Below are positions 1-8,068 of a DNA stretch of 64,000 nt, piece after piece (the first letter of the stretch is position 1; each line of letters opens with the position of its first letter). Below the pieces are notes generated by a model. That model ran no database searches and was not told where the DNA came from. It saw nothing but the letters and a program-made list of their open reading frames with translations. The position numbers and the translations under genes were made by a program. Source of the DNA: Jiangella mangrovi (GTDB lineage Bacteria > Actinomycetota > Actinomycetes > Jiangellales > Jiangellaceae); contig NZ_JACHMM010000001.1 in NCBI RefSeq assembly GCF_014204975.1, positions 4,898,001 to 4,962,000 on the forward strand, written 5' to 3'.

Positions 1-132
1 ATGCTCCCGGGGTAGGACCGCGGCCGGGGGGAGCCGCGGGGATTGCCCATTCGTACTGGCTGGCCTCCTCCGCTATCAATGGTTGCGCCTGGCCGGTTGC
101 GGCCGGTGGCACAATCCGGCCACATTGGTGCC

Positions 133-1098
133 ATGACGGCAGATGAGGACTTCTCGCTCGCGCCCGTGGGCCTCGGCCCGTTCGACGAGGAGGTCTACCG
201 CGCGCTCCTGACCTGCGCCGACGCCACGCCGGCGGCACTGGCGGAGCAGCTGGGGCAGCCCGAAGGCCGGGTCGACCGCGCCTTCGCCCGGCTGCGGGCG
301 CTCGGCCTGGTCACGCGGATGTCCGGACGGCGCCGCCGCTACACCGCCGTCGACCCCGAGGCCGCCCTCGACGCGCTGGTGCGGGAACGCGCCGGCGAGC
401 TGGACCACGTGCGCAGCTCCGCCGTCGCGCTGTCGTCGATCTTCCACGCCGTGCGGCGGCAGGAGGGCGGCGGCAGCACCGTCGAGCTGCTCGACGGCCC
501 CGAGGAGCAGGGCCGCTGGTTCGTGCGGCTGCAGCACCAGGTGCGCTCGGAGATGATGGTCTTCGACCGGCCGCCGTACGTCCTGGCCGCCGTCAACCCC
601 GTCGAGCCCGTCCGCCTCGGCAGCGGCGTGCGCTGGCGGGCCGTCTACGCACCCGAGGCGCTCGAGATCCCCGGCGCCATGGACGAGGTCAACGACCTCA
701 CGAGCCGCGGCGAGCAGGCCCGCGTGCTGGCCGGGCTGCCGATGAAGCTGGCGATCGCCGACCGCCGGATCGCGCTGCTCACGCTGTCGATGGACGTCGA
801 TCACGCACAGGGGCTGATCGTCCGCGAGTCGACGCTGCTCGACGCGCTGGTGGAGCTGTTCGAGACCTACTGGGCGCGGGCGACGCCGCTCGGGCCGGCG
901 GCCGTGGCGGACGTCCCGGACGACGACCGGCAGCTCGTGCAACTGCTGGCCGCCGGGCTGACCGACAACGCGATCGCCCGCCAGCTCGGGCTGTCGACCC
1001 GCACCATGCGCCGCCGGACCCGCCGCCTCTTCGACGAGCTGGAGGCGACGAACCGGTTCCAGGCCGGCATCCAGGCCGCCCGCCGCGGCTGGCTCTGA
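133..1098 (+). CDS. TrmB/LuxR-type HTH transcriptional regulator
   Basis: The 321-residue product is a cytoplasmic DNA-binding regulator with an unusual two-headed layout. The first ~80 residues look like a TrmB-type winged helix (GPFDEEVYRALL, then AALAEQLGQPEGRVDRAFARL). The middle resembles the PLD-like TrmB effector region. The last ~60 residues form a LuxR-type HTH (LLAAGLTDNAIARQLGLSTRTMRRR). ATG 133 is preferred over an in-frame codon 90 nt upstream because the protein homology begins with TADEDFSLAPVGLGPFDEEVY. This architecture is common in actinomycetes, often near secondary-metabolism genes, and the ligand is unknown. No neighbour reveals its target. Confidence 0.8.
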   Translation: MTADEDFSLAPVGLGPFDEEVYRALLTCADATPAALAEQLGQPEGRVDRAFARLRALGLVTRMSGRRRRYTAVDPEAALDALVRERAGELDHVRSSAVALSSIFHAVRRQEGGGSTVELLDGPEEQGRWFVRLQHQVRSEMMVFDRPPYVLAAVNPVEPVRLGSGVRWRAVYAPEALEIPGAMDEVNDLTSRGEQARVLAGLPMKLAIADRRIALLTLSMDVDHAQGLIVRESTLLDALVELFETYWARATPLGPAAVADVPDDDRQLVQLLAAGLTDNAIARQLGLSTRTMRRRTRRLFDELEATNRFQAGIQAARRGWL

Positions 1099-1202
1099 CC
1101 CCGCGACCCACCCACGGGCGGGGGCGCGCTGCGGGCGCAGGACGGTGTGCGGGACGGCGAGCCGCCCGCGCCGGTCGGCGCCGCGTGCCAGGATGTGGCG
1201 CC

Positions 1203-1796
1203 GTGCGCAGAACTGGATCCAGAACCGCAGTCGTCCTCGTCGCCGCCCTCGTCCTGCTGAGTGGGTGCGGCGGGGACGGCGGCCCGCAGGACGAGCCGGC
1301 GGCGGACGTGAGCACGGCGCCCACGCCACCCGAAGCCCCGGAGACCACGGAGCCGCCGGAGCCGCCGGAGACCGCGACCCCCGAGCCGGGGTTCGAGGGC
1401 GATCCCGCGCTGGCCGCGCTGGACCCGTGCGCCCTGGTGGACGCTGCCGGGCTCGCGTCGCTCGGACTGACCGGCGGCGAGCCGGAGACGCTGGGCCAGG
1501 CGAGGGTCTGCCGCTACCGGTTCGAGGGGCCGACGCTCACCGAGAGCTTCACCGTGTCGGTCGAGTTCTTCGGCACGTACGGCCTGGACGACATCGTGGC
1601 GGAGAGCGTCGACGCGCCGGCGCCGATGGGCGCCCACGAGTCGCGGCGGTTCATCGACATCACCGGCGGCTGCGGGATCGGCATCGGCGTCAGTGCGACC
1701 TCGAGGGTCGACGCGACCGCCGTCGGCGGCGATCAGGACCTGGCGTGCGAGCACGCGACCGCGCTGGCCGCACTGGTCGAGCCCGCGCTGCCCTGA
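1203..1796 (+). CDS. DUF3558-like secreted lipoprotein
   Basis: The 197-residue product begins with a short basic stretch and a hydrophobic signal ending in the lipobox LLSGC, so it should be lipidated and exported. A Pro/Glu/Thr-rich linker follows, then a small domain with the DPCALVDAAGLASLGL pattern and paired cysteines seen in DUF3558-type actinobacterial lipoproteins. GTG 1203 puts the signal peptide at the N-terminus; GTG 1185 is an alternative that adds six residues. The function is unknown. The gene converges on the AlkB-like gene with only about 10 nt between stop codons. Confidence 0.75.
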   Translation: MRRTGSRTAVVLVAALVLLSGCGGDGGPQDEPAADVSTAPTPPEAPETTEPPEPPETATPEPGFEGDPALAALDPCALVDAAGLASLGLTGGEPETLGQARVCRYRFEGPTLTESFTVSVEFFGTYGLDDIVAESVDAPAPMGAHESRRFIDITGGCGIGIGVSATSRVDATAVGGDQDLACEHATALAALVEPALP

Positions 1797-1806
1797 GCCG
1801 CAGCGC

Positions 1807-2442
1807 CTAGCGCACGCCCGTGGGGCGGAACTGGACGCTGATGCGCGGCCCGACCGGCTTCGCGGTCTTGGGGACGGCGTGCTCCCAGGTGCGCTGGCAC
1901 GACCCGCCCATGACCAGGAGGTCGCCGTGGCCGACGGCGAAGCGGAGGGTCGCGCTGCCGCCGCCGCGCTGACGCAGCAGCAGCGAGCGCGGCGCCCCGA
2001 GCGAGACGATGGCGACCATGGTGTCCTCGGTGCTGCTGCGCCCGATGGTGTCGCCGTGCCAGGCGACGCTGTCGCGGCCGTCGCGGTAGAAGCACATGCC
2101 GGCCGTGGTGAACGGCTCGCCCAGCTCGTGCGCGTAGTGCCGGCTCAGCTCCTGGCGCGCCTCGGTCAGCAACGAATCGGGCAGCGGCTCGCCGTCGCCG
2201 TAGAAGCGGACCAGCCGCGGCACGTCGACGACGCGGTCGTACATGGCGCGCCGCTCGGCCCGCCACGGCACCGACTCGACGAGGCCTGTGAAGAGCTGGT
2301 CGGACCCGTCGACCCAGCCGCGCCGGACGTCGACCCACGCGCCGAGGGTGAGGGCGGTGCGCTCGACGGTGTCGCCGAGCGCGCCCAGCGTGGCGCCACC
2401 GCTGACGCCGTCGAGCAGGGAGGCTTGGAACGCTACGGTCAT
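1807..2442 (-). CDS. alkB: AlkB-like 2-oxoglutarate/Fe(II) dioxygenase
   Basis: This 211-residue protein should remove alkyl lesions from nucleic acid bases by oxidative demethylation with Fe(II) and 2-oxoglutarate. The iron ligands are H129 and D131 (AWHGDTIG) and H188 (TWEHAVPK). R200 and R206 (PRISVQFRP) fit the 2-oxoglutarate-binding arginines of the family. The length and the C-terminal RISVQFRP match bacterial AlkB-type enzymes. A LexA-like box lies 20-35 nt before the start, suggesting SOS induction. Between box and ATG is TAGTGT followed by six nt, so the transcript may be leaderless. The exact substrate (DNA or RNA) is not visible. Confidence 0.88.
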   Translation of the reverse strand: MTVAFQASLLDGVSGGATLGALGDTVERTALTLGAWVDVRRGWVDGSDQLFTGLVESVPWRAERRAMYDRVVDVPRLVRFYGDGEPLPDSLLTEARQELSRHYAHELGEPFTTAGMCFYRDGRDSVAWHGDTIGRSSTEDTMVAIVSLGAPRSLLLRQRGGGSATLRFAVGHGDLLVMGGSCQRTWEHAVPKTAKPVGPRISVQFRPTGVR

Positions 2443-2443
2443 G

Positions 2444-2477
2444 CCTCCACACTAGCCGTGTTCGAACGAATGTTCTA
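2444..2477 (-). promoter_or_regulatory. Probable LexA (SOS) box and promoter of alkB
   Basis: Positions 2462-2477 read TCGAAC-GAAT-GTTCTA, which matches the actinobacterial SOS consensus TCGAAC-N4-GTTCGA at 11 of 12 defined positions. On the minus strand a TAGTGT box ends six nt before the alkB ATG, and the LexA-like site covers the expected -35 and spacer, so a bound repressor would block transcription. The link to AlkB, a DNA repair enzyme, makes the match more credible. LexA binding itself is inferred. Confidence 0.7.
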
Positions 2478-2495
2478 CCCGTCGCGTGCGCGGAG

Positions 2496-3707
2496 CTACG
2501 CGATCAGCGGGCCGGAGCCGCGGCGGGTCGACAGCCACCAGAGCGCGACCGCGACGACGCCGAGGACGGCACTGAGCACGAACGGCGCCTGCAGACCCTG
2601 CCAGGAGGCGACCGCGCCGCCCCCGAGCGCGCCCACCGCGCCGGCGCCGAACACCACCGTCCGCCAGGCCGCGGTGACCCGTCCCAGCAGCCCCGGCGGC
2701 GTCAGCCGCTGCCGCACCGAGACGGCCGCGACGTTCAGCACCGTGAAGCCGCCGCTGGTCGCCACCACGACGACGACCGCCGCCCACGTCGTCGGAGCGG
2801 CGAGCAGAAGCGCCGGTGTCACGGCGATGACGGCGATGCTGCCCAGCAGCACGGCCCGGTGCCGCTGCCGGCCGATGAGGCGGTCGGCGAGCAGTGCGCC
2901 GGTCAGGCCGCCGACCCCGCCGATCGCGAGGAACACGCCGAAGCCGAGCGCGCCGGCGTCGAGCCGCGCGTCCAGGTAGAGCACGAACACCGCGAACCAG
3001 GCGGCGTCGGCGAGCATCACCATCGCGACCGCGCCCAGCAGCCCGCGAAGCACCCGTTGCCGCGCCAGCCAGCCGAGCCCGGCGCGCACCCCGTCGGCCA
3101 CCACGGGCGCGCCGGCCTCGCCGCCCCGGGCGGTCGCGGCCAGCAGCGACGCGGGCAACGACAGCACCAGCAGGACGGCGATCGCCAGCGTCGCGCTGTT
3201 GGCCGCGAACGGCAGCGCCACGCCGGCCGAGAACAGCCCCGCGCCGATCAGCGGCCCGACGAACTCGTTGCCGGCCACCTCGCCCGCGACCAGCCGCCCG
3301 TTGGCCCGCTCCAGCAGCCTCGACGGCACCAGCCGCGGCACGACGGTCTGCGCGGCGGTGTCGCGGACGGTCTCGGCGACACCCAGCGCGAACGCGGCGG
3401 CGGCGACCAGCGGCAGCGTCGCGGTGTCCGTCAGCAGCGCCGCCACCAGTCCGAGCAACACGACGATGCGGCCGGCATCGGCCCCGGCGAGCAGCGTCCG
3501 CGCGCCACGGCGGTCCGCCAGCGACCCGGCGGCCAGCCCCGTCAGCAGCCACGGCAGCGCCGTCGCCGCGCCGACCGCCGCCACCGCGAACGCGTCGTCG
3601 GTCAGCGACGCCGCCAGCAGCGGAAACGCGGCCACGCGAATGCCGTCACCGAGATTCGCCAACGTCGCCGCCGCCCAGAACCGCCAGAACCGGCCACCCA
3701 GACGCAT
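2496..3707 (-). CDS. MFS transporter
   Basis: The 403-residue membrane protein has about 12 hydrophobic segments with the MFS loop signature GSLADRRGARTLLAGAD after segment 2 and a second-half GALLADRLIGRQRHR loop. It belongs to the group of actinobacterial MFS proteins with an N-terminal RFWRFWAAATLANLGDGI stretch, usually described as drug or metabolite exporters. ATG 3707 starts exactly at that conserved stretch. Upstream in-frame codons would add 41 low-complexity residues. It is 53 nt downstream of alkB on the same strand, but alkB has its own promoter. The substrate is unknown. Confidence 0.82.
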   Translation of the reverse strand: MRLGGRFWRFWAAATLANLGDGIRVAAFPLLAASLTDDAFAVAAVGAATALPWLLTGLAAGSLADRRGARTLLAGADAGRIVVLLGLVAALLTDTATLPLVAAAAFALGVAETVRDTAAQTVVPRLVPSRLLERANGRLVAGEVAGNEFVGPLIGAGLFSAGVALPFAANSATLAIAVLLVLSLPASLLAATARGGEAGAPVVADGVRAGLGWLARQRVLRGLLGAVAMVMLADAAWFAVFVLYLDARLDAGALGFGVFLAIGGVGGLTGALLADRLIGRQRHRAVLLGSIAVIAVTPALLLAAPTTWAAVVVVVATSGGFTVLNVAAVSVRQRLTPPGLLGRVTAAWRTVVFGAGAVGALGGGAVASWQGLQAPFVLSAVLGVVAVALWWLSTRRGSGPLIA

Positions 3708-3907
3708 CCGCCCATCGTAGGTCCGGAGCCCAGCACCCGCCGCTGCCCCCGCGAGGACCCGCGCGGCGGCGATGAGTTCCGGGCCCGCGGGCGGTCGGTA
3801 GGGAGAAGCATGAAGCAGAGATGAAGCCACCCGATGATTCGCTGGGACGCCGTGCGAGTCGCCGGCGCCCGTCGACCGGGCCGAACGAGATCGAGGAGAG
3901 ACAAGTC

Positions 3908-4462
3908 ATGCGAGACGTCATTCTGTACATGTCGATGTCACTGGACGGGTTCGTCGACAGCGACCGCGAGCACCCCGGGGTCGCGATCCCCGAGGGCGCC
4001 GAGCTCAAGCAGTGGAAGATCGACCGCATCAGCAAGGCCGGCGCCCACCTCATGGGTCGCGTCACGTACCAGCAGATGTCGTCGCTCTGGCCGCACTCGG
4101 ACGACCCGTACGCGGCACCGATGAACGACATCCCCAAGGTCGTGTTCTCCAGGACCCTCAGCGACGCCGAGGCGGACTGGCCGGTCACGCGGGTCGCACG
4201 TGGGGACCTCGCGACCGAGATCGCCGCCATCAAGGCCGCGCCCGGCCCGGACGTCATCGTGTGGGGCGGCGGAGGGCTCGCCGGCGCTCTGGCCGCGGCG
4301 GACCTGATCGACGAGTACCGTCTCCTCGTCCAGCCGCTGGTGCTGGGCCGGGGACGGGCGCTGTTCGACCAACTGCCGGACTCGCGGCACCTGGACCTCG
4401 TCGAGGCCGTGCCGTTCCCCAGCGGCGTCGTGGTGCAGATCTACCGGCCGCAGCAGGCCTGA
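3908..4462 (+). CDS. Dihydrofolate reductase family (RibD C-terminal domain) protein
   Basis: This 184-residue single-domain protein has the RibD C-terminal fold: RDVILYMSMSLDGFV at the N-terminus, MGRVTYQQM in the middle and DVIVWGGGGLAGAL as the nucleotide-binding loop. Members are putative NADPH-dependent reductases of unknown substrate and lack the folate pocket of true DHFR. ATG 3908 follows a GGAGAG ribosome-binding site. The gene starts a three-gene run with the next paralogue and a VOC protein. Confidence 0.82.
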   Translation: MRDVILYMSMSLDGFVDSDREHPGVAIPEGAELKQWKIDRISKAGAHLMGRVTYQQMSSLWPHSDDPYAAPMNDIPKVVFSRTLSDAEADWPVTRVARGDLATEIAAIKAAPGPDVIVWGGGGLAGALAAADLIDEYRLLVQPLVLGRGRALFDQLPDSRHLDLVEAVPFPSGVVVQIYRPQQA

Positions 4463-4472
4463 GGGAGGCACC

Positions 4473-5078
4473 GTGGGCAAGGTGGTGGCGCAGGCGATCA
4501 TGTCCCTCGACGGATATGTCGCCAAGCAGGACAACTCCATCGGCCGGTTGTTCGACTGGCTGCAGAACGGCGAGGTCGAGCTCCCGACTCCGGCCGGCGA
4601 CTTCGCCGTCCATCTGACTCCGGCCAGCTCGGACCACTGGCAGCAGTGGGTGTCCTCGGTCGGCGCACTGGTCTGCGGCCGGACGCTGTTCGACGCGACC
4701 GGGGGCTGGCAGGGTCGCCATTCGATGGACGTCCCCATCGTCGTCGTGACGCACCAGGTCCCCGCCGACTGGGTCGACGCACACCCCGAGGCGCCGTTCA
4801 CCTTCGTGACCGACGGGGTGGCGGCCGCCGTCGCTCATGCACAGACACTCGCCGGCGACCGCGTCGTCGCGGTCACCGGTGGCACCATCGCCCGGCAGTG
4901 CCTGGAGCTGGGGCTGCTCGACGAGGTGGCCGTCGACCTCGTCCCGGTCGTGATGGGCGAAGGCAACCGTCCCTTCTTCGGCACGCTCTCGGCCGGCGAC
5001 GTCATGCTCGGCAACCCCACGGTCTGCGTTCAGGGCGACCGCGTCACCCATCTCGTGTTCCCCGTGGCCCGCTCATGA
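4473..5078 (+). CDS. Dihydrofolate reductase family protein (paralogue)
   Basis: The 201-residue product is a second RibD-C/DHFR-like reductase with AQAIMSLDGYVAKQDNSIG at the N-terminus, VCGRTLFDAT and VVAVTGGTIARQCL as the dinucleotide-binding loop. It follows its paralogue by 10 nt and GTG 4473 has a GGAGG site, so both should be cotranscribed. Its stop overlaps the next start (ATGA), which implies translational coupling to the VOC protein. The reaction is unknown; such proteins are often misnamed deaminase-reductase. Confidence 0.82.
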   Translation: MGKVVAQAIMSLDGYVAKQDNSIGRLFDWLQNGEVELPTPAGDFAVHLTPASSDHWQQWVSSVGALVCGRTLFDATGGWQGRHSMDVPIVVVTHQVPADWVDAHPEAPFTFVTDGVAAAVAHAQTLAGDRVVAVTGGTIARQCLELGLLDEVAVDLVPVVMGEGNRPFFGTLSAGDVMLGNPTVCVQGDRVTHLVFPVARS

Positions 5079-5479
5079 CCCATGACGTCGTCTGGTGGGA
5101 GATCGAGACGCCCGACCCCGCCGGTGCCCGGGCGTTCTACGGCGCGCTCTTCGGCTGGACGTTCGAGCGCGCCTTCGACGGCCCGGGGTCCGAGCTCGGC
5201 CGCGACTACTGGCTCATCAGGCGGGGCGACGGCGACGGCGTCGGCCGCGGCATCGGCGGGTTGCAGGCCGCGCTCCCGGGGCAGCCGGCCCCGGCCGCCG
5301 GCGTGCGGCTGTATGTGCGTGTCGACGACCTCGAGGCGACGGTGGCGCGGGCGGTGGCGCTCGGGGCGGTCAGCGAGCGCGGCCGCACCCTGCTCGGCGG
5401 CGACGACCACTGGTTCGCCAACGTCCGGGACCCGCAGGGCATCAGCCTCGGGTTGTGGACGTCACGACCGGCGGCGTAG
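5075..5479 (+). CDS. VOC (glyoxalase/bleomycin-resistance fold) protein
   Basis: This 134-residue protein has the VOC pattern VVWWEIETPDPAGARAFYGALFGW at its start and NVRDPQGISLGLW at its end, typical of single-domain glyoxalase-fold proteins. Metal-binding side chains are plausible (E in VWWEIET, H in GDDHWF) but the function cannot be assigned. The ATG overlaps the stop of the upstream reductase by four nt, so it is the third gene of a small operon. It could be a detoxification or antibiotic-sequestering enzyme. Confidence 0.8.
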   Translation: MTHDVVWWEIETPDPAGARAFYGALFGWTFERAFDGPGSELGRDYWLIRRGDGDGVGRGIGGLQAALPGQPAPAAGVRLYVRVDDLEATVARAVALGAVSERGRTLLGGDDHWFANVRDPQGISLGLWTSRPAA

Positions 5480-5651
5480 CCAGCCCTTGCGCGCAGGAGC
5501 CGTCGACCGCAGGTTATCCGCCGCCTCCGGCGCGACGAAGGCGAACGCGGGACGAACGGGCAGCGACGTCCACGGCTCGATCGACGCTGGACGGGGTGCG
5601 CCCGGTCCGGCCAGGATGATCCGACCCGTGGACCGCCGCAGAGGAGCCGAC

Positions 5652-6425
5652 ATGACCGTTCTCGCCGACCTGCTCGACGCCGTCGCCGGCGGCCGCATCG
5701 AGGTCGTCGACCTCACCGCGCCGCTGAGCTCGCAGACGCCGATCCTGAAGCTCCCCGAGCCGTTCGGCCAGACGGTCCCGTTCCAGCTGCAGGAGATCAG
5801 CCGCTACGACGACCGCGGCCCGGCCTGGTACTGGAACAACATCACGACCGGCGAGCACACCGGCACCCACTTCGACGCGCCCGTGCACTGGGTCACCGGG
5901 CAGGACGGCGGCGACGTCGCGCAGGTACCGCTCCCCCGCCTGGTCGCGCCTGCCGCCGTCGTCGATGTGACGGAGCAGGCGGCGGCCGACCCCGACTTCC
6001 TGCTCGAGATCGACGACGTCAAGGCGTGGGAGTCCGAGCACGGCCCGCTGCCCGACGGCGGCTGGCTCATGCTGCGCACGGGTTGGGACGCGCGGTCGGA
6101 CGACCAGGAGGCGTTCCTCAACGCCAACGAGACCGGCCCGCACACGCCCGGCGTCAGCATCGAGTGCGCGCGCTGGCTGGCCGACGAGGCGCCGATCCTG
6201 GGCATCGGCGTCGAGACCGTCGGCACCGACGCGGGCGCCGCGCACTCGTTCGACCCGGCGTTCCCGTGCCACTCGTTCCTGCTCGGCGCCGGGAAGTACG
6301 GCCTGACGCAGCTGCAGAACCTGGCGTCGTTGCCGCCGGTGGGCGCGGTGGTCGTCGCGGCGCCGCTGCCGATCGTGGGCGGCTCGGGCAGCCCGGCACG
6401 GGTGCTGGCACTGGTCGAGCGCTGA
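5652..6425 (+). CDS. Cyclase family protein (metal-dependent hydrolase)
   Basis: The 257-residue product carries the family signature HTGTHFDAPVHW (H69, H73, D75, H79), which binds the metal in kynurenine formamidase, isatin hydrolase and related cyclases. A late GVETVGTDAG motif fits the same family. ATG 5652 has a GAGGAG site eight nt upstream. The stop overlaps the next ATG (TGATG), so it is coupled to a TPP-dependent enzyme. The pair probably opens and then decarboxylates or ligates a cyclic or amide substrate, but the substrate is unknown. Confidence 0.85.
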   Translation: MTVLADLLDAVAGGRIEVVDLTAPLSSQTPILKLPEPFGQTVPFQLQEISRYDDRGPAWYWNNITTGEHTGTHFDAPVHWVTGQDGGDVAQVPLPRLVAPAAVVDVTEQAAADPDFLLEIDDVKAWESEHGPLPDGGWLMLRTGWDARSDDQEAFLNANETGPHTPGVSIECARWLADEAPILGIGVETVGTDAGAAHSFDPAFPCHSFLLGAGKYGLTQLQNLASLPPVGAVVVAAPLPIVGGSGSPARVLALVER

Positions 6426-8068
6426 TGCTCGTTGGCGAGGCGGCCGGGCGGGCGCTGGCGGAGCTCGGCGTGCGGCAGGCGTTCGGCGTCGTGGGCAGCG
6501 GCAACTTCCACGTGACGAACGCGCTGGTCAGCGGCGGCGCACGGTTCGTCGCGGCCCGGCACGAAGGGGGTGCTGTGACCATGGCCGACGCGTACGCGCG
6601 GATGTCAGGCGAGGTCGCGGCGGTGACCTTGCACCAGGGCTGCGGGCTCACCAACGCGCTGACCGGCATCACCGAGGCGGCCAAGAGCCGGACGCCGCTG
6701 CTGGTGCTCGCGGCCGAGGCGACCGTGCCCGGCTCGAACTTCTTCGTCGACCAGCCGGGGCTGGCGTCCGCGGTGGGGGCGTCGTCGGTGCGGGTGTCGT
6801 CGGCCTCGACGGCCCTCGATGACGTGGCGCGGGCGTACGCGCTGGCGCGGGACGAGCGGCGCACCGTCGTCGTCAACCTGCCCCTCGACGTCCAGGGACT
6901 TCTCATCGACGACGGCGTCAGCCTGCGGCCGGTCGGGCCCGCGGCGGCTCCGGTTCCGCCGCCGGTGCCGGTGCCGGACGTGGGTGAGCTGGCCGCTCTG
7001 CTGGCCGGGGCCGAACGGCCGGTGCTGATCGCCGGCCGCGGCGCCCGGCACGCCCGCGCCGAGCTGCTCGCCCTGGCCGACGCCTGCGGCGCGCTGGTCG
7101 CGACCTCCGCCGTCGCGAAGGGCCTGTTCCACGGCAGCCCGTGGTCGCTGGACGTGTCCGGCGGGTTCGCGTCGCCGCTGGCCGCGTCGCTGATCTCGTC
7201 GGCCGACGTGATCGTCGGGTTCGGCTGCGTACTGAACATGTGGACCATGCGGCACGGCCGGCTGATCGGGCCTTCGGCACGGGTCGCGCAGGTCGACCTC
7301 GACCCGGACGCCGTCGGCCGCAACCGCCCCGTCGACCTCGGCGTGGTCGGCGACAGCGCGGCGGTGGCGGCCGCGGTGACCACGGCGCTGGGTGAGCTGA
7401 CGCCGTCGGGCCCCGGATACCGCGGCGAGGAGGTGCGCGAGCGGATCGCGCGGGAGCTGCGCTGGCGCGACGTGCCGCACGACGACTGGGGCGGCGACGG
7501 TCGCGTGGACCCGCGGTCGCTGACGATCGCCCTGGACGACCTGCTGCCCGCCGAGCGCGTCGTCGCCGTCGACTCCGGCAACTTCATGGGCTACCCGAGC
7601 ATGTACCTCTCCGTGCCCGACGAGTTCGGCTTCTGCTTCACGCAGGCGTTCCAGTCGATCGGGCTCGGGCTGGCGACGGCGATCGGCGCGGCGCTGGCCC
7701 GGCCGGACCGGCTCCCGGTCGCCGCGCTGGGCGACGGCGGGGCGCTGATGGCGGCCGCGGAGCTCGACACCGTTCGGCGCCTGGGGCTGCCGATGGTCGT
7801 CGTGGTCTACAACGACGACGCCTACGGCGCCGAGGTGCACCACTTCGGCTCGTCCGCGCCGCTCGAGACGGTGACGTTCCCGCCGACCGACATCGCCGCG
7901 GTGGGCGCCGGGTACGGTTTCGACGGCGTCACCGTCCGGTCGATCGGCGACCTCGTCGCCGTGCGCGAATGGCTCGACGGGCCTCGCGGCCGGCCGCTGC
8001 TCATCGACGCCAAGGTCGCCGCGCCGCAGGGCTCGTGGTGGCTGGAGGAGGCCTTCCGCGGTCACTGA
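6425..8068 (+). CDS. Thiamine-pyrophosphate-binding enzyme (acetolactate synthase-like)
   Basis: The 547-residue cytoplasmic enzyme has the three domains of the acetolactate synthase/benzoylformate decarboxylase superfamily. The catalytic Glu of the PYR domain is E47 in ARHEGGAVTMADAYAR. The central domain spans about residues 180-330. The TPP motif is GDGGALMAAAELDTV followed by YNDDAYGAE. It has no regulatory-subunit partner, so biosynthetic acetolactate synthase is unlikely. Coupling to the cyclase gene suggests a catabolic role. Its last seven nt overlap the convergent lysR-type gene. Confidence 0.82.
   Translation: MLVGEAAGRALAELGVRQAFGVVGSGNFHVTNALVSGGARFVAARHEGGAVTMADAYARMSGEVAAVTLHQGCGLTNALTGITEAAKSRTPLLVLAAEATVPGSNFFVDQPGLASAVGASSVRVSSASTALDDVARAYALARDERRTVVVNLPLDVQGLLIDDGVSLRPVGPAAAPVPPPVPVPDVGELAALLAGAERPVLIAGRGARHARAELLALADACGALVATSAVAKGLFHGSPWSLDVSGGFASPLAASLISSADVIVGFGCVLNMWTMRHGRLIGPSARVAQVDLDPDAVGRNRPVDLGVVGDSAAVAAAVTTALGELTPSGPGYRGEEVRERIARELRWRDVPHDDWGGDGRVDPRSLTIALDDLLPAERVVAVDSGNFMGYPSMYLSVPDEFGFCFTQAFQSIGLGLATAIGAALARPDRLPVAALGDGGALMAAAELDTVRRLGLPMVVVVYNDDAYGAEVHHFGSSAPLETVTFPPTDIAAVGAGYGFDGVTVRSIGDLVAVREWLDGPRGRPLLIDAKVAAPQGSWWLEEAFRGH

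Noticed and set aside
1-132. Partial gene at the left edge
   Set aside because: The frames at the edge are too short to judge; only a short hairpin CCGCGGC/GCCGCGG near 18-39 is visible, possibly the terminator of a gene outside the window.
4473-5078. True dihydrofolate reductase (folA)
   Set aside because: The folate-binding motifs are missing; this and its two paralogues belong to the RibD-C-like group of unknown substrate.
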